The notes: generated by a model not told the origin, from the sequence alone. A stretch of 52,500 nt of DNA from Prevotella sp. (GCA_024681875.1 JAILAA010000124.1:1-52500); one strand, 5' to 3'. Numbered from the stretch's first letter, positions 6,913 to 15,635 are shown. Numbers and translations: made by a program.

Positions 6913-7503
6913 ATGAAGATTCACCATTTTATCAAGGCAATTCTGGCATCGGCGATGCTGTTTGCAACACTTAATGCGTCTGCTCAGGAGCAGGAGGGTT
7001 TCAAGAAAATCGACGTAAAGGAGAACTTTACGGAGAATGGTTTCCAATGGTTCCGTGATGCCCAGTTGCTCTGTGCAGGCAACAAGGAGAAAAACAACGC
7101 CATGACGATTGGCTGGGGAAGTATAGGAACGCTTTGGGGACGTACAGCCCTGACCGTCTATGTGGCAGAGAAGCGTTACACCAAGGAGTTCATGGATAAC
7201 TCCGAGTACTTCACTGTGATGTCATTCGATGTGGAGGATAGCAAGGTTCTCACCTATATGGGAACGAAGAGCGGACGGGATGAAGACAAGGCTCAGGCTC
7301 TTGGACTGCATACGGCTTATACCGCTAACGGAACGCCATATTACACTGAGGCAACGATGGTCATCGAGTGTAAAACAATGTATGCTGCTCCATTTGATCC
7401 ACAAGGCTTCAAGAGTGACGTTCCCAAGAACATGTACGCTAACTTCCCTGCTGGTATCCACTCAATGTATATCGGTGAAGTGGTTAACGCCTGGAAGAAG
7501 TAA
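6913..7503 (+). CDS. exported flavin reductase-like (split-barrel FMN-binding) protein
   Basis: 196 residues. Residues 1-24 are a signal peptide (basic start, hydrophobic core AILASAMLFATLNA, cleavage after SAQ). The mature part matches flavin reductase-like proteins: NAMTIGWGSIGTLWGRTALTVYV is the FMN-binding strand-loop, then EYFTVMSF. Most relatives are cytoplasmic and use NAD(P)H-reduced flavin, so an exported version suggests periplasmic flavin electron transfer or another ligand; this is inference. It stands alone with its own promoter and ends 62 bp before the convergent winged-helix gene. Confidence 0.8.
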   Translation: MKIHHFIKAILASAMLFATLNASAQEQEGFKKIDVKENFTENGFQWFRDAQLLCAGNKEKNNAMTIGWGSIGTLWGRTALTVYVAEKRYTKEFMDNSEYFTVMSFDVEDSKVLTYMGTKSGRDEDKAQALGLHTAYTANGTPYYTEATMVIECKTMYAAPFDPQGFKSDVPKNMYANFPAGIHSMYIGEVVNAWKK

Positions 7504-7565
7504 CGCTTGCAGATATATGGGTGGCTGCTACTGAGCAGGACTTGGCAACGCTAGGTGTGTAATAT

Positions 7566-8825
7566 TTATTTTCTAAATCTTTGGTACAGAGCCCACGCTT
7601 CTTGTAAGTCCTCCATCTTGTTGCTGCCATCGAAGAAATCCACTTGACAATCATCTTTGAAGGGAGACCAATTGCCGCAGATGATTCCGTCGCGGGCGAT
7701 GATGGGTTGGAAGATACCGCTGTTGTTGTGGGCACGGTGTCGATGTTCAGGAGGCAGCACGATGTCGCGTGTGGTACCCTTCCCAGAAACACTCGTTAGT
7801 TTCTGGGCCTCTCCCTTATAGCCAATGAGATATTCATCGTATGGCGGAATCAAAAGTAGTTTGCCTGTCCTGAAGCCTCGCGTCCTACAGTTATCTGTAA
7901 GATAAAAGTCTCTGTCTTTCCACGTCATTCCCGCTGACGCGCCTACCCGTAGTCTTTCCTTATGGATAGTGTTGCCTAAAAGCGCAATACCCTTCCGGCA
8001 GTCATTGACATTCAGCCCTGACCACCACACAAAATCTTCCAATGTGGCAGGTTGATGGCTCTGGAAGTATTTTCGGGTAAGACGCATAAGTGCTTCATCA
8101 TGGTCAATTTGTAAAGGTCGCGATCCTATCTTTTCTTCTGAGAGCGCATAGGTTGCTTTGAACATCGTTCGAGCCTGCTTACACTCGGCAGAATCCATGC
8201 AAGCTTGGTTCTGCTCTCGCTTAGTCGCAGCCTTCATCGGCAATAGGTCTCCGCTACACAGTACCCCAGACATTTCAGCTATACGGATATGGTATGACAG
8301 GCGATGATCATCCATCTGCATGTTGTTTTCCACCAAAGCCTTCATAAAGTCCTCTTTCGTAGCACTCCATTTGACCTCCGGTCGAGCCTGCTCACGCTCG
8401 GCAGAGTTCAAACCTGTTTGACTCTGTTCTCGCTTCATCGCAGCCTTATCGGCAACCGTCTGTACCAAGATGTCGCGGACTCGATAGAGTTCCTCGTCGG
8501 GAATAGATATCTTATTGCTGCTCATCCATCCCTTAGTGACAGCGATGGCCTTGGAAGCGCAGAGACCTATCATCCACCAGTAGTCCTCTGCAGATACCAG
8601 TTGCCAAGTACCTCGCATCAAGTGCAGACGGATAATCTGCCCGCTGTCGAAGGCTTCCTTGAAGGCTGTGTGCGACGGTTTTGGGGTTCGCATCGCCACC
8701 GCCCATCGCATCATGCGGTATTCCTGAGCCTGCATGGCTCCCATGTGGCTGACCACCTCAGTAGGAGTCTTGAACTGAGGCGCTATCAACTGCTGGTTGA
8801 GAAGTCGGATGGCTACTGGATTCAT
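7566..8825 (-). CDS. winged helix DNA-binding domain protein (HTH_42 type) with repeat insertions
   Basis: About 419 residues of the winged-helix family typified by a start such as NPVAIRLLNQQLI and MGAMQAQEYRMMRWAVAMR; the family includes DNA glycosylase-like relatives (AlkX/YcaQ), so a DNA-repair role is possible but unproven. I start at the ATG at 8825; the ATG at 8852 would overlap the upstream SDR gene by 11 bp. The protein is longer than usual because of three in-frame repeat insertions: two copies of a roughly 66-bp hairpin element (REQ...SAE...QAR peptides, DNA 8170-8234 and 8383-8448) and a 31-bp element (7927-7957). It probably forms an operon with the SDR. Confidence 0.8.
   Translation of the reverse strand: MNPVAIRLLNQQLIAPQFKTPTEVVSHMGAMQAQEYRMMRWAVAMRTPKPSHTAFKEAFDSGQIIRLHLMRGTWQLVSAEDYWWMIGLCASKAIAVTKGWMSSNKISIPDEELYRVRDILVQTVADKAAMKREQSQTGLNSAEREQARPEVKWSATKEDFMKALVENNMQMDDHRLSYHIRIAEMSGVLCSGDLLPMKAATKREQNQACMDSAECKQARTMFKATYALSEEKIGSRPLQIDHDEALMRLTRKYFQSHQPATLEDFVWWSGLNVNDCRKGIALLGNTIHKERLRVGASAGMTWKDRDFYLTDNCRTRGFRTGKLLLIPPYDEYLIGYKGEAQKLTSVSGKGTTRDIVLPPEHRHRAHNNSGIFQPIIARDGIICGNWSPFKDDCQVDFFDGSNKMEDLQEAWALYQRFRK
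7927..7957. repeat. 31-nt repeat shared with truA
   Basis: ATTCCCGCTGACGCGCCTAC and the bases that follow to CTTT match 28290-28320 with two differences. Here it is read on the opposite strand (VGASAG), in frame, so the same DNA encodes different peptides in the two genes. Confidence 0.75.
8170..8234. repeat. 65-bp hairpin element, copy 1 (inside winged-helix gene)
   Basis: Flanks CGAGCCTGCT and CTCGC...CGCAGCC match copy 2; the middle (CAGAATCC...GCTTGGTTCTG) differs in sequence but still folds on itself. On the gene strand it follows the AAGCGA, hairpin, GCCGAG layout. Confidence 0.75.
8383..8448. repeat. 66-bp hairpin element, copy 2 (inside winged-helix gene)
   Basis: Same flanks as copy 1, 213 bp away. 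The central hairpin has the arms CAGAGTTCAAAC and GTTTGACTCTG. Both copies keep the reading frame. Confidence 0.75.
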
Positions 8826-8841
8826 TGGGAATTTCGTCTCT

Positions 8842-9654
8842 CTAAAGGGCATGTCCGCCAGAGACCTTTATGACTTGTCCTGTAAGCATCCGTGCCTGCT
8901 CACTTGACAAGAACAGGATTGTTTCTGCAATATCCTGCGGCTGAATCAACTTACCCATCGGAATGATTGGGATGACCTCTTTTTCGAAATCTTCATCTAT
9001 CCATCCTGTCTGAGTCGGGCCAGGAGCCACACAGTTTACAGTGATACCATACTTTGCCACTTCAAGGGCAATGCTACGGGTAAGGGCTTCCATAGTGGCT
9101 TTGCTGGCTCCGTAAGCAATCTGACCGGCAAACACCTGTGCTGCATCGGTAGAGATATTGATGACTCTGCCATAATCGCCCCGATGGTTAATTAACGCTC
9201 TTGTCATCAGGATGCTACCTCTGACATTGACAGCGAAGGTGTCGTCAATTACTTTCTGGGTAATATTCTCTATGGTATCCAGTCCATCCATATCACCATC
9301 AGCTGCATTATTCACTAAGATGTCAACTTTCCCGTATCGTTCAAGTACTTTAGAGTAAATCTCCTTTACGGCATCTTCATTGGAAATGTCGCTCTCGATG
9401 ATCAGGTAGTCTGCGTTCATTTCTTGGAGTTTGCTCTCAACAATGCTTGCATCCCCTGCGTTTGCTTGGAAATACTTGTCAGTACCGTTCCTTTCGGTCT
9501 TTGTCTTGTCAAAGGGCCTTGGAATTCTCTTATAGACCAAGACAACCTTTGCCCCTTCGCGAGCAAAAGCAAACGCCGTGGTCGCTCCAATTCCTTCTGG
9601 GTTGTTCGCTCCTGTAATCAGGGCCACTCTATCCTTTAATCCGTAATCAATCAT
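8842..9654 (-). CDS. SDR family NAD(P)-dependent oxidoreductase
   Basis: 270 residues of the classical short-chain dehydrogenase type, close to FabG-like and enoyl-reductase-like proteins. The cofactor loop is ITGANNPEGIGATTA near residue 14; NNAADGD near 97; catalytic Ser in VINISTDAA, and Tyr/Lys in YGASKATMEAL. The EGIG variant of the glycine motif is typical of a subgroup annotated as 3-oxoacyl-ACP reductase-like; the substrate is unknown. A promoter lies about 120 bp upstream, and the winged-helix gene follows directly, overlapping if the longer start is used. Confidence 0.88.
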   Translation of the reverse strand: MIDYGLKDRVALITGANNPEGIGATTAFAFAREGAKVVLVYKRIPRPFDKTKTERNGTDKYFQANAGDASIVESKLQEMNADYLIIESDISNEDAVKEIYSKVLERYGKVDILVNNAADGDMDGLDTIENITQKVIDDTFAVNVRGSILMTRALINHRGDYGRVINISTDAAQVFAGQIAYGASKATMEALTRSIALEVAKYGITVNCVAPGPTQTGWIDEDFEKEVIPIIPMGKLIQPQDIAETILFLSSEQARMLTGQVIKVSGGHAL

Positions 9655-9772
9655 ATTCTTATTTGTTTATTCTAAGTAACAAGGTGGCCTCTGATATGCT
9701 AGAACAGCTAAAATTGTTGTTATTGTGTTCATATCTCTTGATAATTCTCTTAAATTTGTTGTAATAACAGCA

Positions 9773-9780
9773 CAAAGATA
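9773..9780 (-). promoter_or_regulatory. -7 box of the SDR gene
   Basis: TATCTTTG on the minus strand; the leader would be about 110 nt, longer than most here. Confidence 0.5.
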
Positions 9781-9802
9781 CTCATTATTCTTCATAATTT
9801 CG

Positions 9803-9810
9803 TAATTTTG
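9803..9810 (+). promoter_or_regulatory. -7 box of the deoxyribosyltransferase-like gene
   Basis: TAATTTTG followed by CAGCC, 84 bp upstream of the ATG at 9895. With the minus-strand box at 9773-9780 it makes a divergent promoter pair. Confidence 0.55.
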
Positions 9811-9894
9811 CAGCCATATTTAACAAATTATTCCAAAAATATGGATATGGCGACATTATATTTATGAGATGTCTACAAAAAACTACATAATAGA

Positions 9895-10209
9895 ATGATT
9901 AAGGATTACAAGATAGTAACGCTTTGCGGAAGCACTCGCTTCAAGGAGCAGTTCATAGAAGCCCAGAAACGACTGACGTTGGATGGCTGCATTGTCATCA
10001 GTGTAGGCCTGTTCGGACATTCTGGTGACGAAGAGGTGTGGAAACCAGGCACGAAGGAAATGCTCGACGACATGCATCTCCGAAAGATAGACCTTGCTGA
10101 TGAGATCTATGTCATCAATGTCGGTGGCTATATCGGTGAGAGTACCAGACGTGAAATAGCCTATGCCGAGAAGACGGGGAAGAAAGTCAATTATTTGGAA
10201 GAGGTATGA
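9895..10209 (+). CDS. nucleoside 2-deoxyribosyltransferase-like protein
   Basis: 104 residues. TLCGSTRFKEQFIEAQKRL near the N-terminus and ADEIYVINVGGYIGESTRREIAYA near the C-terminus are the phosphate and nucleoside-binding patterns of the nucleoside 2-deoxyribosyltransferase / DNPH1 superfamily; the Glu of YIGESTRREI corresponds to the usual catalytic position. It could process modified nucleotides, or hydrolyse deoxynucleoside monophosphates. The short length suggests a minimal member. Confidence 0.8.
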   Translation: MIKDYKIVTLCGSTRFKEQFIEAQKRLTLDGCIVISVGLFGHSGDEEVWKPGTKEMLDDMHLRKIDLADEIYVINVGGYIGESTRREIAYAEKTGKKVNYLEEV

Positions 10210-10273
10210 AGTTTACAGTTACAGACCTGTCTGGAATGAGGACAGCTAAAGGCTTTGTATAGGTAATGGATAA

Positions 10274-10588
10274 ATGCAAATGACACTCCCAAAGTTCATA
10301 ATTACGAAGGATGGCTACTTTCGCCTGGGGATGGTGAATCAGCACAAAGACCTACTAAAACCTGGTGACCAGTGTATAGGTGGGGGCTACTATCACTTTG
10401 ACTATACTTCAAATCGGATAGTCCTGGATCGAGCCTCTTATGACTTCGGCAAACCTAAGTGGCATCTGCTGGAGGTGCTAAAGGTTCCGTCAGTGTATAG
10501 GGGACTTAGGATAGTTTATATGTACGATGATAATTTCCATGATGACTACACCGTGAGTGAGGAATTGAGGATTGAGTATTATAACTGA
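10274..10588 (+). CDS. hypothetical protein
   Basis: 104 residues, not recognised. It is rich in aromatic residues (GGGYYHFDY, the C-terminal RIEYYN) and acidic toward the end (MYDDNFHDDYTVSEE), with no signal peptide or membrane segment. It follows the deoxyribosyltransferase-like gene by 64 bp on the same strand with no promoter seen between them, so they are probably co-transcribed. Codon use looks normal and both ends are clean, which argues for a real gene. Confidence 0.6.
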   Translation: MQMTLPKFIITKDGYFRLGMVNQHKDLLKPGDQCIGGGYYHFDYTSNRIVLDRASYDFGKPKWHLLEVLKVPSVYRGLRIVYMYDDNFHDDYTVSEELRIEYYN

Positions 10589-10608
10589 TTTTTTTGCCGA
10601 AAACATCA

Positions 10609-10636
10609 TTGTTTCCGTTTTTTTTTGCTACATTTG
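10609..10636 (+). promoter_or_regulatory. promoter of the GH43 gene
   Basis: TTG at 10609 and TACATTTG at 10629-10636, followed by CACC; 22 bp before the ATG. Confidence 0.65.
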
Positions 10637-10658
10637 CACCAATCTAAACTAATAGCTC

Positions 10659-13600
10659 ATGAACAGACTATTTTCTTCCTTAGTTGCAGTGCTTGCAATG
10701 ACCCTTTCCATGAAGACATTGGGCCAAACAGGAGTATGCTTTGACTTCACCTCAACCCTCGACACCCAAGGCACCTATCGTGGTAGTTTGAAGAACGGCG
10801 CCCGGCTGTCGCAGCTTGAAGGCATCCCCATCCTTGACTTGGGCGAGGGGAACGGCTACTTTGACTTTGGCACCGAGGTGGGCTCATGGGTACAGACCTT
10901 CGACGACTATACCATAGCGATGGACGTCTTCCTGCCCTTGACGGCCGACCTTTCTGGCAACGGCAACTTCGTCTGGTGCTTTGCCAAGTCATCGTCGCAG
11001 GGCTATCTCTTTGCCAATGCCAAGGATACTCGAATGGCCATCACCGAAACCACGTACTGGGATGAGCAGGGCGTCAACGTGGGCAAGCCGCTTGCCAAGG
11101 GCCAATGGGTAAACCTGCTTTATCGGCAGCAGGGTGACAAAGGGCAGCTATTCCTCGACGGTGTGCTGGCCAAAGAGGGCACCATTACGCTGAAACCCAA
11201 AACCTTGGAGGGGCTGACGCAGAACTATCTGGGGCGTAGCTGCTATTCGGGCGATGCCTACTTGAAGGGAGCTCAGTACCATCATGTGCGGCTCTACGAC
11301 TATGCGCTGCCCACAGACAGCATCAATAAGCTGGTGGCTGATTGTGAGGTACTGAAGAAGATCATTGAAGACCGCAACCTGGAGTACCTGTTACAGAACT
11401 TCACGCTGGGCGACGTGAGTGCGCTCATTTACGACTTGCGCCTGCCTACGCAGTATGAAGGTGGCGTTACCATCCGCTGGACCACGAGTAATGCCGACGT
11501 CATTACAGCCACCGGACACATTACTCGACCAGCAGTGGGCAGCGGCAAGGCCACAGCCACGCTGACGGCCACCATGACAACAGAACGTGGGGTGAAAGTG
11601 GTGCGCCAGTTTGAGGTGGGCGTCTTGCCACTGATGACCGACGACGAGGCTACGCAATATGCTGCCGAGCGACTGATGCTCAAAGGCAATCTGCATAACC
11701 TGTACACCGACCTCCACCTCCCAACGATGGCCGAGGATGGCTGTGTGGTGGTCTGGACCACAAGCGACAGTACCTATCTGACGCAGACGGGCCACATTGT
11801 GCGCTACAGTCAGGATGAGATGGCGCATGTTGTACTGACGGCCCACATTGTGCGTGGCGAGAGCCGGACACTCAAGAATTTTGACATACACCTACATCAG
11901 AACGAGCCCTATACAAACTATCTCTTTGTTTACTTCCCTTCTAACTGGAACGAAAACATTTATTATGCCCTTTCATCCGACGGCTACAACTACACGCCAC
12001 TGAACAACGGCAATATGGTGATTGCGGCCGACAGCATAGCCTTGAAGAAAGGCGTGCGCGACCCCCACATCCTTCGCGGAGAGGATGGCTGGTTCTATAT
12101 GGTCAACACCGACATGCGAAGTGCTGAAGGCTGGGACAGCAACCGGGGCATGGTGCTCATGCGTTCGCGCGACCTGATTAATTGGAGTCACTCCACCGTT
12201 CATTTCCCAACTCGTTTCAAGGGCACCCTGTTTGCCAACGTTACACGTGTTTGGGCGCCCGAAACCATCTGGGATGCCGAGGCCGGCAAGTATATGGTCT
12301 ATTTCTCCATCCTCACCAACGACGGGAAGGTGAAGTACGACAAGGTTTACTACGCCTATGCCAATAGCGACTTCACCGACTTGGAAGACATACCGCAGTT
12401 TTTATACGATCGTGGCTCGGCCACCATCGACATGGACATCGTCTACAACCCCACCGACTCGCTCTACCATGGCTTTTTCAAGAACGAGGGGCAGGGCGGC
12501 ATCTGCCAGGTGACAGCTCGTCGACTGACACCCGAGGAAGGACAGAAACATGGTTCTCAATGGAGCACTCCTTCAGTTACGCTGCAGCAGACCACCGAGG
12601 CAGTGGAGGGAGCGGGCGTATTCAAGCTCATCAACAAAGACTCGTGGATTCTGATGTATGACTGCTACACCAGTGGTCACTACCAGTTCTGTTCCAGCCC
12701 CGACCTCGTGAATTTCACTTTCGAGAAGAATACTGCCACGAGTGGGGCCTTCACTCCTCGGCATGGCACCGTGCTGCCCATTACTATGGCTGAGACTGAG
12801 GCGCTGATGGCTGCTTTCCCCACCAAGTCGCTGCAGGCCACCATCACTGGAGCCACCAACCCGAACATCCGTCAGGAAATGGTTGAGACTGCCTCCACCT
12901 CCATCACACTTCCTGTGGTTACAGGCACAGACCTCACAGCCTTCGACCCGATGTTTACCGTTTCGGCCGGCACAGTTGTAACCCCGCAGGGACTACAAGA
13001 CTTCAGCAAGGGCGCCGTTGTCTTCAAGGCAAAGAACTCGGCTGGCACGAAGACCTATCGCGTCACCGTGAAGGAGACCGGAAATCCCGTTCTCCCAGGC
13101 TTCCATGCTGACCCCGAAGTGCTCTACTCTCAACAAACAGGGCGCTTCTACGTCTATCCCACTACCGACGGCTATCCTGGCTGGGGTGGCTATTCATTCG
13201 ATGTGTTCTCCAGCCCCGACCTTGTCCACTTCACAAATGAAGGCACCCTCCTTGACCTTTCGGCCGGAGCCGATGTGCCTTGGGCCAACGGCAATGCGTG
13301 GGCACCCTGCATTGAGGAGAAAATGATTGATGGCCAGTGGCGCTATTTCTTCTATTTCAGCGGCAACAATCCGTCGCAGGGCAAGAAAACCATCGGCGTG
13401 GCCACCAGCAACTCGCCTACAGGCCCGTTCCTTGCCGAGACACAGCCGCTCATCACTTCGTCAAACGCCTCCCAAATCATCGATGCCGATGTGTTTACCG
13501 ACCCTGTCAGCGGCCAAAGCTACCTCTACTATGGCAACGGTCGTCTGTGCTATCGTCTGCTTGACAATAGTATGACGAAGATGAAGGGTAATGAATACAC

Positions 13601-14216
13601 CATCACTCCCGAAGGGGGGACGCTGGCCACCTATGCCTTCCGTGAAGGCATCTATGTTTTTTATCGCAACGGACTGTACTATTTCCTTTGGAGTGTAGAC
13701 GACACAGGGGCTGCTAACTATCATGTGGCCTACGGCACGTCTAAATCGCCCAAGGGGCCCATTACCGTGGCTGCCGACCCCATTGTCATTATCCAGCAAA
13801 CTGCAGACAAGATTTACGGAACGGGCCACAACTCCGTGGTCAACATTCCTGGCACTGACGACTGGTACATCGTCTATCACCGCATCAACAAGAACTATCT
13901 GAACAATAACCCCGGCATCCATCGCGAGGTATGTATCGACCGTCTGACCTTCAACGACGAGGGCCTTATTCAGCGGGTCACGCCGACGCAAAGGGGCATC
14001 GACCCTGTCACCGTCAATCCAGTGCTCAACGCCCTCATCGATGGCATTGACTCGCCCACAGGCGGACTGTCGGCGTCTACTGTATGCAGCGTGCACTATT
14101 TCCGTCTCGACGGTATTTCGCTGGGCAAGCAGCAGCCAACCGTTCCTGGCCTTTACATCCGTTGCGAGCAACTTGCCAATGGCCATTGCCGCACACAGAA
14201 GATAGTAGTGCGATAG
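10659..14216 (+). CDS. multidomain glycoside hydrolase with two GH43 modules
   Basis: 1185 residues, exported (signal peptide 1-23). In order: a LamG-like jelly-roll domain (about 25-230); two atrophied bacterial Ig domains (about 240-415, each with a WTTS(N/D) strand); a first GH43 five-blade propeller (about 420-705, with RDPHI, IDMDI and VEGAGVF as base, modulator and acid candidates); a small Ig/cadherin-like linker (about 745-808); a second GH43 (about 810-1120, with HADPEV, IIDADVF and FREGIYVF); and a C-terminal tail ending in YIRCEQLANGHCRTQKIVVR, which resembles the sorting tails of exported Bacteroidales proteins. GH43 enzymes cleave arabinans, arabinoxylans and related plant polymers. 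Neighbouring SusC/D genes are absent, so the substrate is open. Confidence 0.88.
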   Translation: MNRLFSSLVAVLAMTLSMKTLGQTGVCFDFTSTLDTQGTYRGSLKNGARLSQLEGIPILDLGEGNGYFDFGTEVGSWVQTFDDYTIAMDVFLPLTADLSGNGNFVWCFAKSSSQGYLFANAKDTRMAITETTYWDEQGVNVGKPLAKGQWVNLLYRQQGDKGQLFLDGVLAKEGTITLKPKTLEGLTQNYLGRSCYSGDAYLKGAQYHHVRLYDYALPTDSINKLVADCEVLKKIIEDRNLEYLLQNFTLGDVSALIYDLRLPTQYEGGVTIRWTTSNADVITATGHITRPAVGSGKATATLTATMTTERGVKVVRQFEVGVLPLMTDDEATQYAAERLMLKGNLHNLYTDLHLPTMAEDGCVVVWTTSDSTYLTQTGHIVRYSQDEMAHVVLTAHIVRGESRTLKNFDIHLHQNEPYTNYLFVYFPSNWNENIYYALSSDGYNYTPLNNGNMVIAADSIALKKGVRDPHILRGEDGWFYMVNTDMRSAEGWDSNRGMVLMRSRDLINWSHSTVHFPTRFKGTLFANVTRVWAPETIWDAEAGKYMVYFSILTNDGKVKYDKVYYAYANSDFTDLEDIPQFLYDRGSATIDMDIVYNPTDSLYHGFFKNEGQGGICQVTARRLTPEEGQKHGSQWSTPSVTLQQTTEAVEGAGVFKLINKDSWILMYDCYTSGHYQFCSSPDLVNFTFEKNTATSGAFTPRHGTVLPITMAETEALMAAFPTKSLQATITGATNPNIRQEMVETASTSITLPVVTGTDLTAFDPMFTVSAGTVVTPQGLQDFSKGAVVFKAKNSAGTKTYRVTVKETGNPVLPGFHADPEVLYSQQTGRFYVYPTTDGYPGWGGYSFDVFSSPDLVHFTNEGTLLDLSAGADVPWANGNAWAPCIEEKMIDGQWRYFFYFSGNNPSQGKKTIGVATSNSPTGPFLAETQPLITSSNASQIIDADVFTDPVSGQSYLYYGNGRLCYRLLDNSMTKMKGNEYTITPEGGTLATYAFREGIYVFYRNGLYYFLWSVDDTGAANYHVAYGTSKSPKGPITVAADPIVIIQQTADKIYGTGHNSVVNIPGTDDWYIVYHRINKNYLNNNPGIHREVCIDRLTFNDEGLIQRVTPTQRGIDPVTVNPVLNALIDGIDSPTGGLSASTVCSVHYFRLDGISLGKQQPTVPGLYIRCEQLANGHCRTQKIVVR

Positions 14217-14285
14217 CTGCCTCCTCCCTTATGAAAAGCAGATAAAAATGCTTTGCAGCTCAGCCTCTACCTTTTTCATGGGGAG

Positions 14286-14370
14286 TTTCGAAAAAGAATA
14301 TAAAGCGCATTAATGGTCTGTCAATCAGCAAGATGACGGACGTCATCTATTTTGCGATATTTTCGAAACG
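14286..14370. terminator. inverted-repeat region between convergent GH43 and rhaM
   Basis: TTTCGAAAA...ATAT...AGCGC on the left pairs imperfectly with GCGATATTTTCGAAA on the right, and AGATGACG-GA-CGTCATCT (14331-14348) lies between. It is placed where both converging transcripts should end; neither has a clean T-run, so the terminator call is moderate. Confidence 0.45.
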
Positions 14371-14382
14371 AATTGTTGGTGG

Positions 14383-14703
14383 CTAATTATCCAAATGAAA
14401 TACCTCATTAAGGGGAATGGTGACGGGTGAATTGTCGGCATTCACCTCCATGATGTCGGCCATCATGTCCCACCAGCGTTGGGTGATGGGATCTACGTTG
14501 TCAGTGTCCTGAGAGTTGCCTTCGCCCGTACATTCCTGATAGGCAAAGAGGATGTTTGTGTCGCGATCCCAGTAGATGCTGTAGTTTTGCACGCCCTGCT
14601 CCTTGATTATCTTTACCAACTCGGGCCAGATGGCAGCGTGACGCTTTTCGTATTCCTCTTCACAGCCAGGCTTGAGGAACATCTTAAATGCAAATCTCTT
14701 CAT
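14383..14703 (-). CDS. rhaM: L-rhamnose mutarotase
   Basis: 106 residues, the usual length. The start RFAFKMFLKPGCEEEYEKRH, then IWPEL, NYSIYWDRD, FAYQE and WWDMMADIM are the RhaM (former DUF718) pattern; the His of YEKRHAAIWPEL is the catalytic candidate. The enzyme interconverts the anomers of L-rhamnose so that the isomerase can use it. No other rhamnose genes are in view. It lies 10 bp after a GT2 gene, an unusual partner that probably reflects shared transcription only. Confidence 0.92.
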   Translation of the reverse strand: MKRFAFKMFLKPGCEEEYEKRHAAIWPELVKIIKEQGVQNYSIYWDRDTNILFAYQECTGEGNSQDTDNVDPITQRWWDMMADIMEVNADNSPVTIPLNEVFHLDN

Positions 14704-14755
14704 TGTTGAGTGTTTATTGTTGAGTGTTGAATGACTTTTGTTGATTATTGAGTGA
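14704..14755 (-). repeat. intercistronic word repeat before rhaM
   Basis: TTGTTGAGTG recurs with drift (GTTGAGTGTTTA, GTTGAGTGTTGAATG, GTTGATTATTGAGTG). It covers the end of the GT2 gene and the gap before the rhaM start. Confidence 0.6.
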
Positions 14756-15619
14756 AAGGAAGTAACCTAATTTGTAGAGCTTGAAGATGCGGAGTGAGGG
14801 ATGCTTGCCGCAGAGATTCTTGCGCTCCAGCCAGCCGAAGAGCCAATGCCACAGGCGGATGAGCCAACGTACAGGTGCCACGTGGATGCCGTCGACGACG
14901 GTGAGCATCTGAGAATAGCCGCGCAGCAGCTGGCGTTTGTCGTGCAGTGTGCGTAATCCTTCCTCCGTCTTGCTGACGAAGTGGACATTGTCTTCGAATG
15001 TGAAGAAACCTGCGGGGTTGTCGATGTGTGTGATGGCGATGCCGGCCTGCTTCAGCTGCTTGCCGAAGAGTACGTCCTCGTAGCCGTAGGTACGGAACTG
15101 TTCGTCGAAAGGATGCTCTTCCATGATGCTGCGCCGTATCATAAAGTTGGAGGTATGAAAGTGCTGATAGGGCCGCTGGCGACGTTGTTCGGTGGTGTGC
15201 ATGTGTGCGTTGGCTTTTTCATAGCGATAGCGCAGATTGTCATCAGAGCCCTCGCCCACTTTATAGCCTCCGTAGACCACATCGCCGCCGGCCAGCAGAT
15301 AATTGATGATAAAGCCTGGGTCAAAGATGGTCATGTCGCAGTCGAGAAACAGTAGCCAGTCTTTTCGGGCTAATGAGCACAACAAATTACGTATACGCGC
15401 GCGCCCGATGTTTTCCTCCAGTGCCATATATCGGCAATGCGGCCACTGGCTGATTTCCCTGCACTGCTCCACAATGGCTGTGTCAGTAGAGCCGTCATCG
15501 ACGACAATTAGCTCAAAGTCCAAGTCCCTGATGGTTTGGGCCTGGCGGCACAGCTCCCTGACCATCGGCCTGGGATCGGCGTTGTACATCGGGATGAGTA
15601 TTGATAGTTCTTTTCTCAT
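14714..15619 (-). CDS. glycosyltransferase family 2
   Basis: About 301 residues of the GT-A fold: LSILIPMYNADPR at the N-terminus, ELIVVDDGSTD, then LLFLDCDMTIFDPGFI (the DxD-type metal site) and YGYEDVLFGKQLKQAG. It transfers a sugar from a nucleotide sugar to an unknown acceptor; no membrane segment is evident. I start at the ATG at 15619 (RKELSILIP): the longer start at 15640 lies upstream of the -7 box at 15628-15635 and could not be on the transcript. Its last codons run into the word repeat shared with the rhaM leader, so its final residues (NNQQKSFNTQQ) may be repeat-derived. Confidence 0.88.
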   Translation of the reverse strand: MRKELSILIPMYNADPRPMVRELCRQAQTIRDLDFELIVVDDGSTDTAIVEQCREISQWPHCRYMALEENIGRARIRNLLCSLARKDWLLFLDCDMTIFDPGFIINYLLAGGDVVYGGYKVGEGSDDNLRYRYEKANAHMHTTEQRRQRPYQHFHTSNFMIRRSIMEEHPFDEQFRTYGYEDVLFGKQLKQAGIAITHIDNPAGFFTFEDNVHFVSKTEEGLRTLHDKRQLLRGYSQMLTVVDGIHVAPVRWLIRLWHWLFGWLERKNLCGKHPSLRIFKLYKLGYFLSLNNQQKSFNTQQ

Positions 15620-15627
15620 TTCAGGCC

Positions 15628-15635
15628 CAAAATTA
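15628..15635 (-). promoter_or_regulatory. -7 box of the GT2 gene (decides the start)
   Basis: TAATTTTG on the minus strand, nine bases before the ATG at 15619. It is back to back with the rpsP promoter. Confidence 0.55.

Noticed and set aside
6913..7503. Lipoprotein call for the flavin-reductase-like protein
   Set aside because: No Cys at the cleavage site; the signal ends in SAQ and fits ordinary signal peptidase I.
13461..14186. A 241-codon minus-strand frame opposite the GH43 gene
   Set aside because: Shadow frame with no domain or start signal; the GH43 frame explains the region fully.
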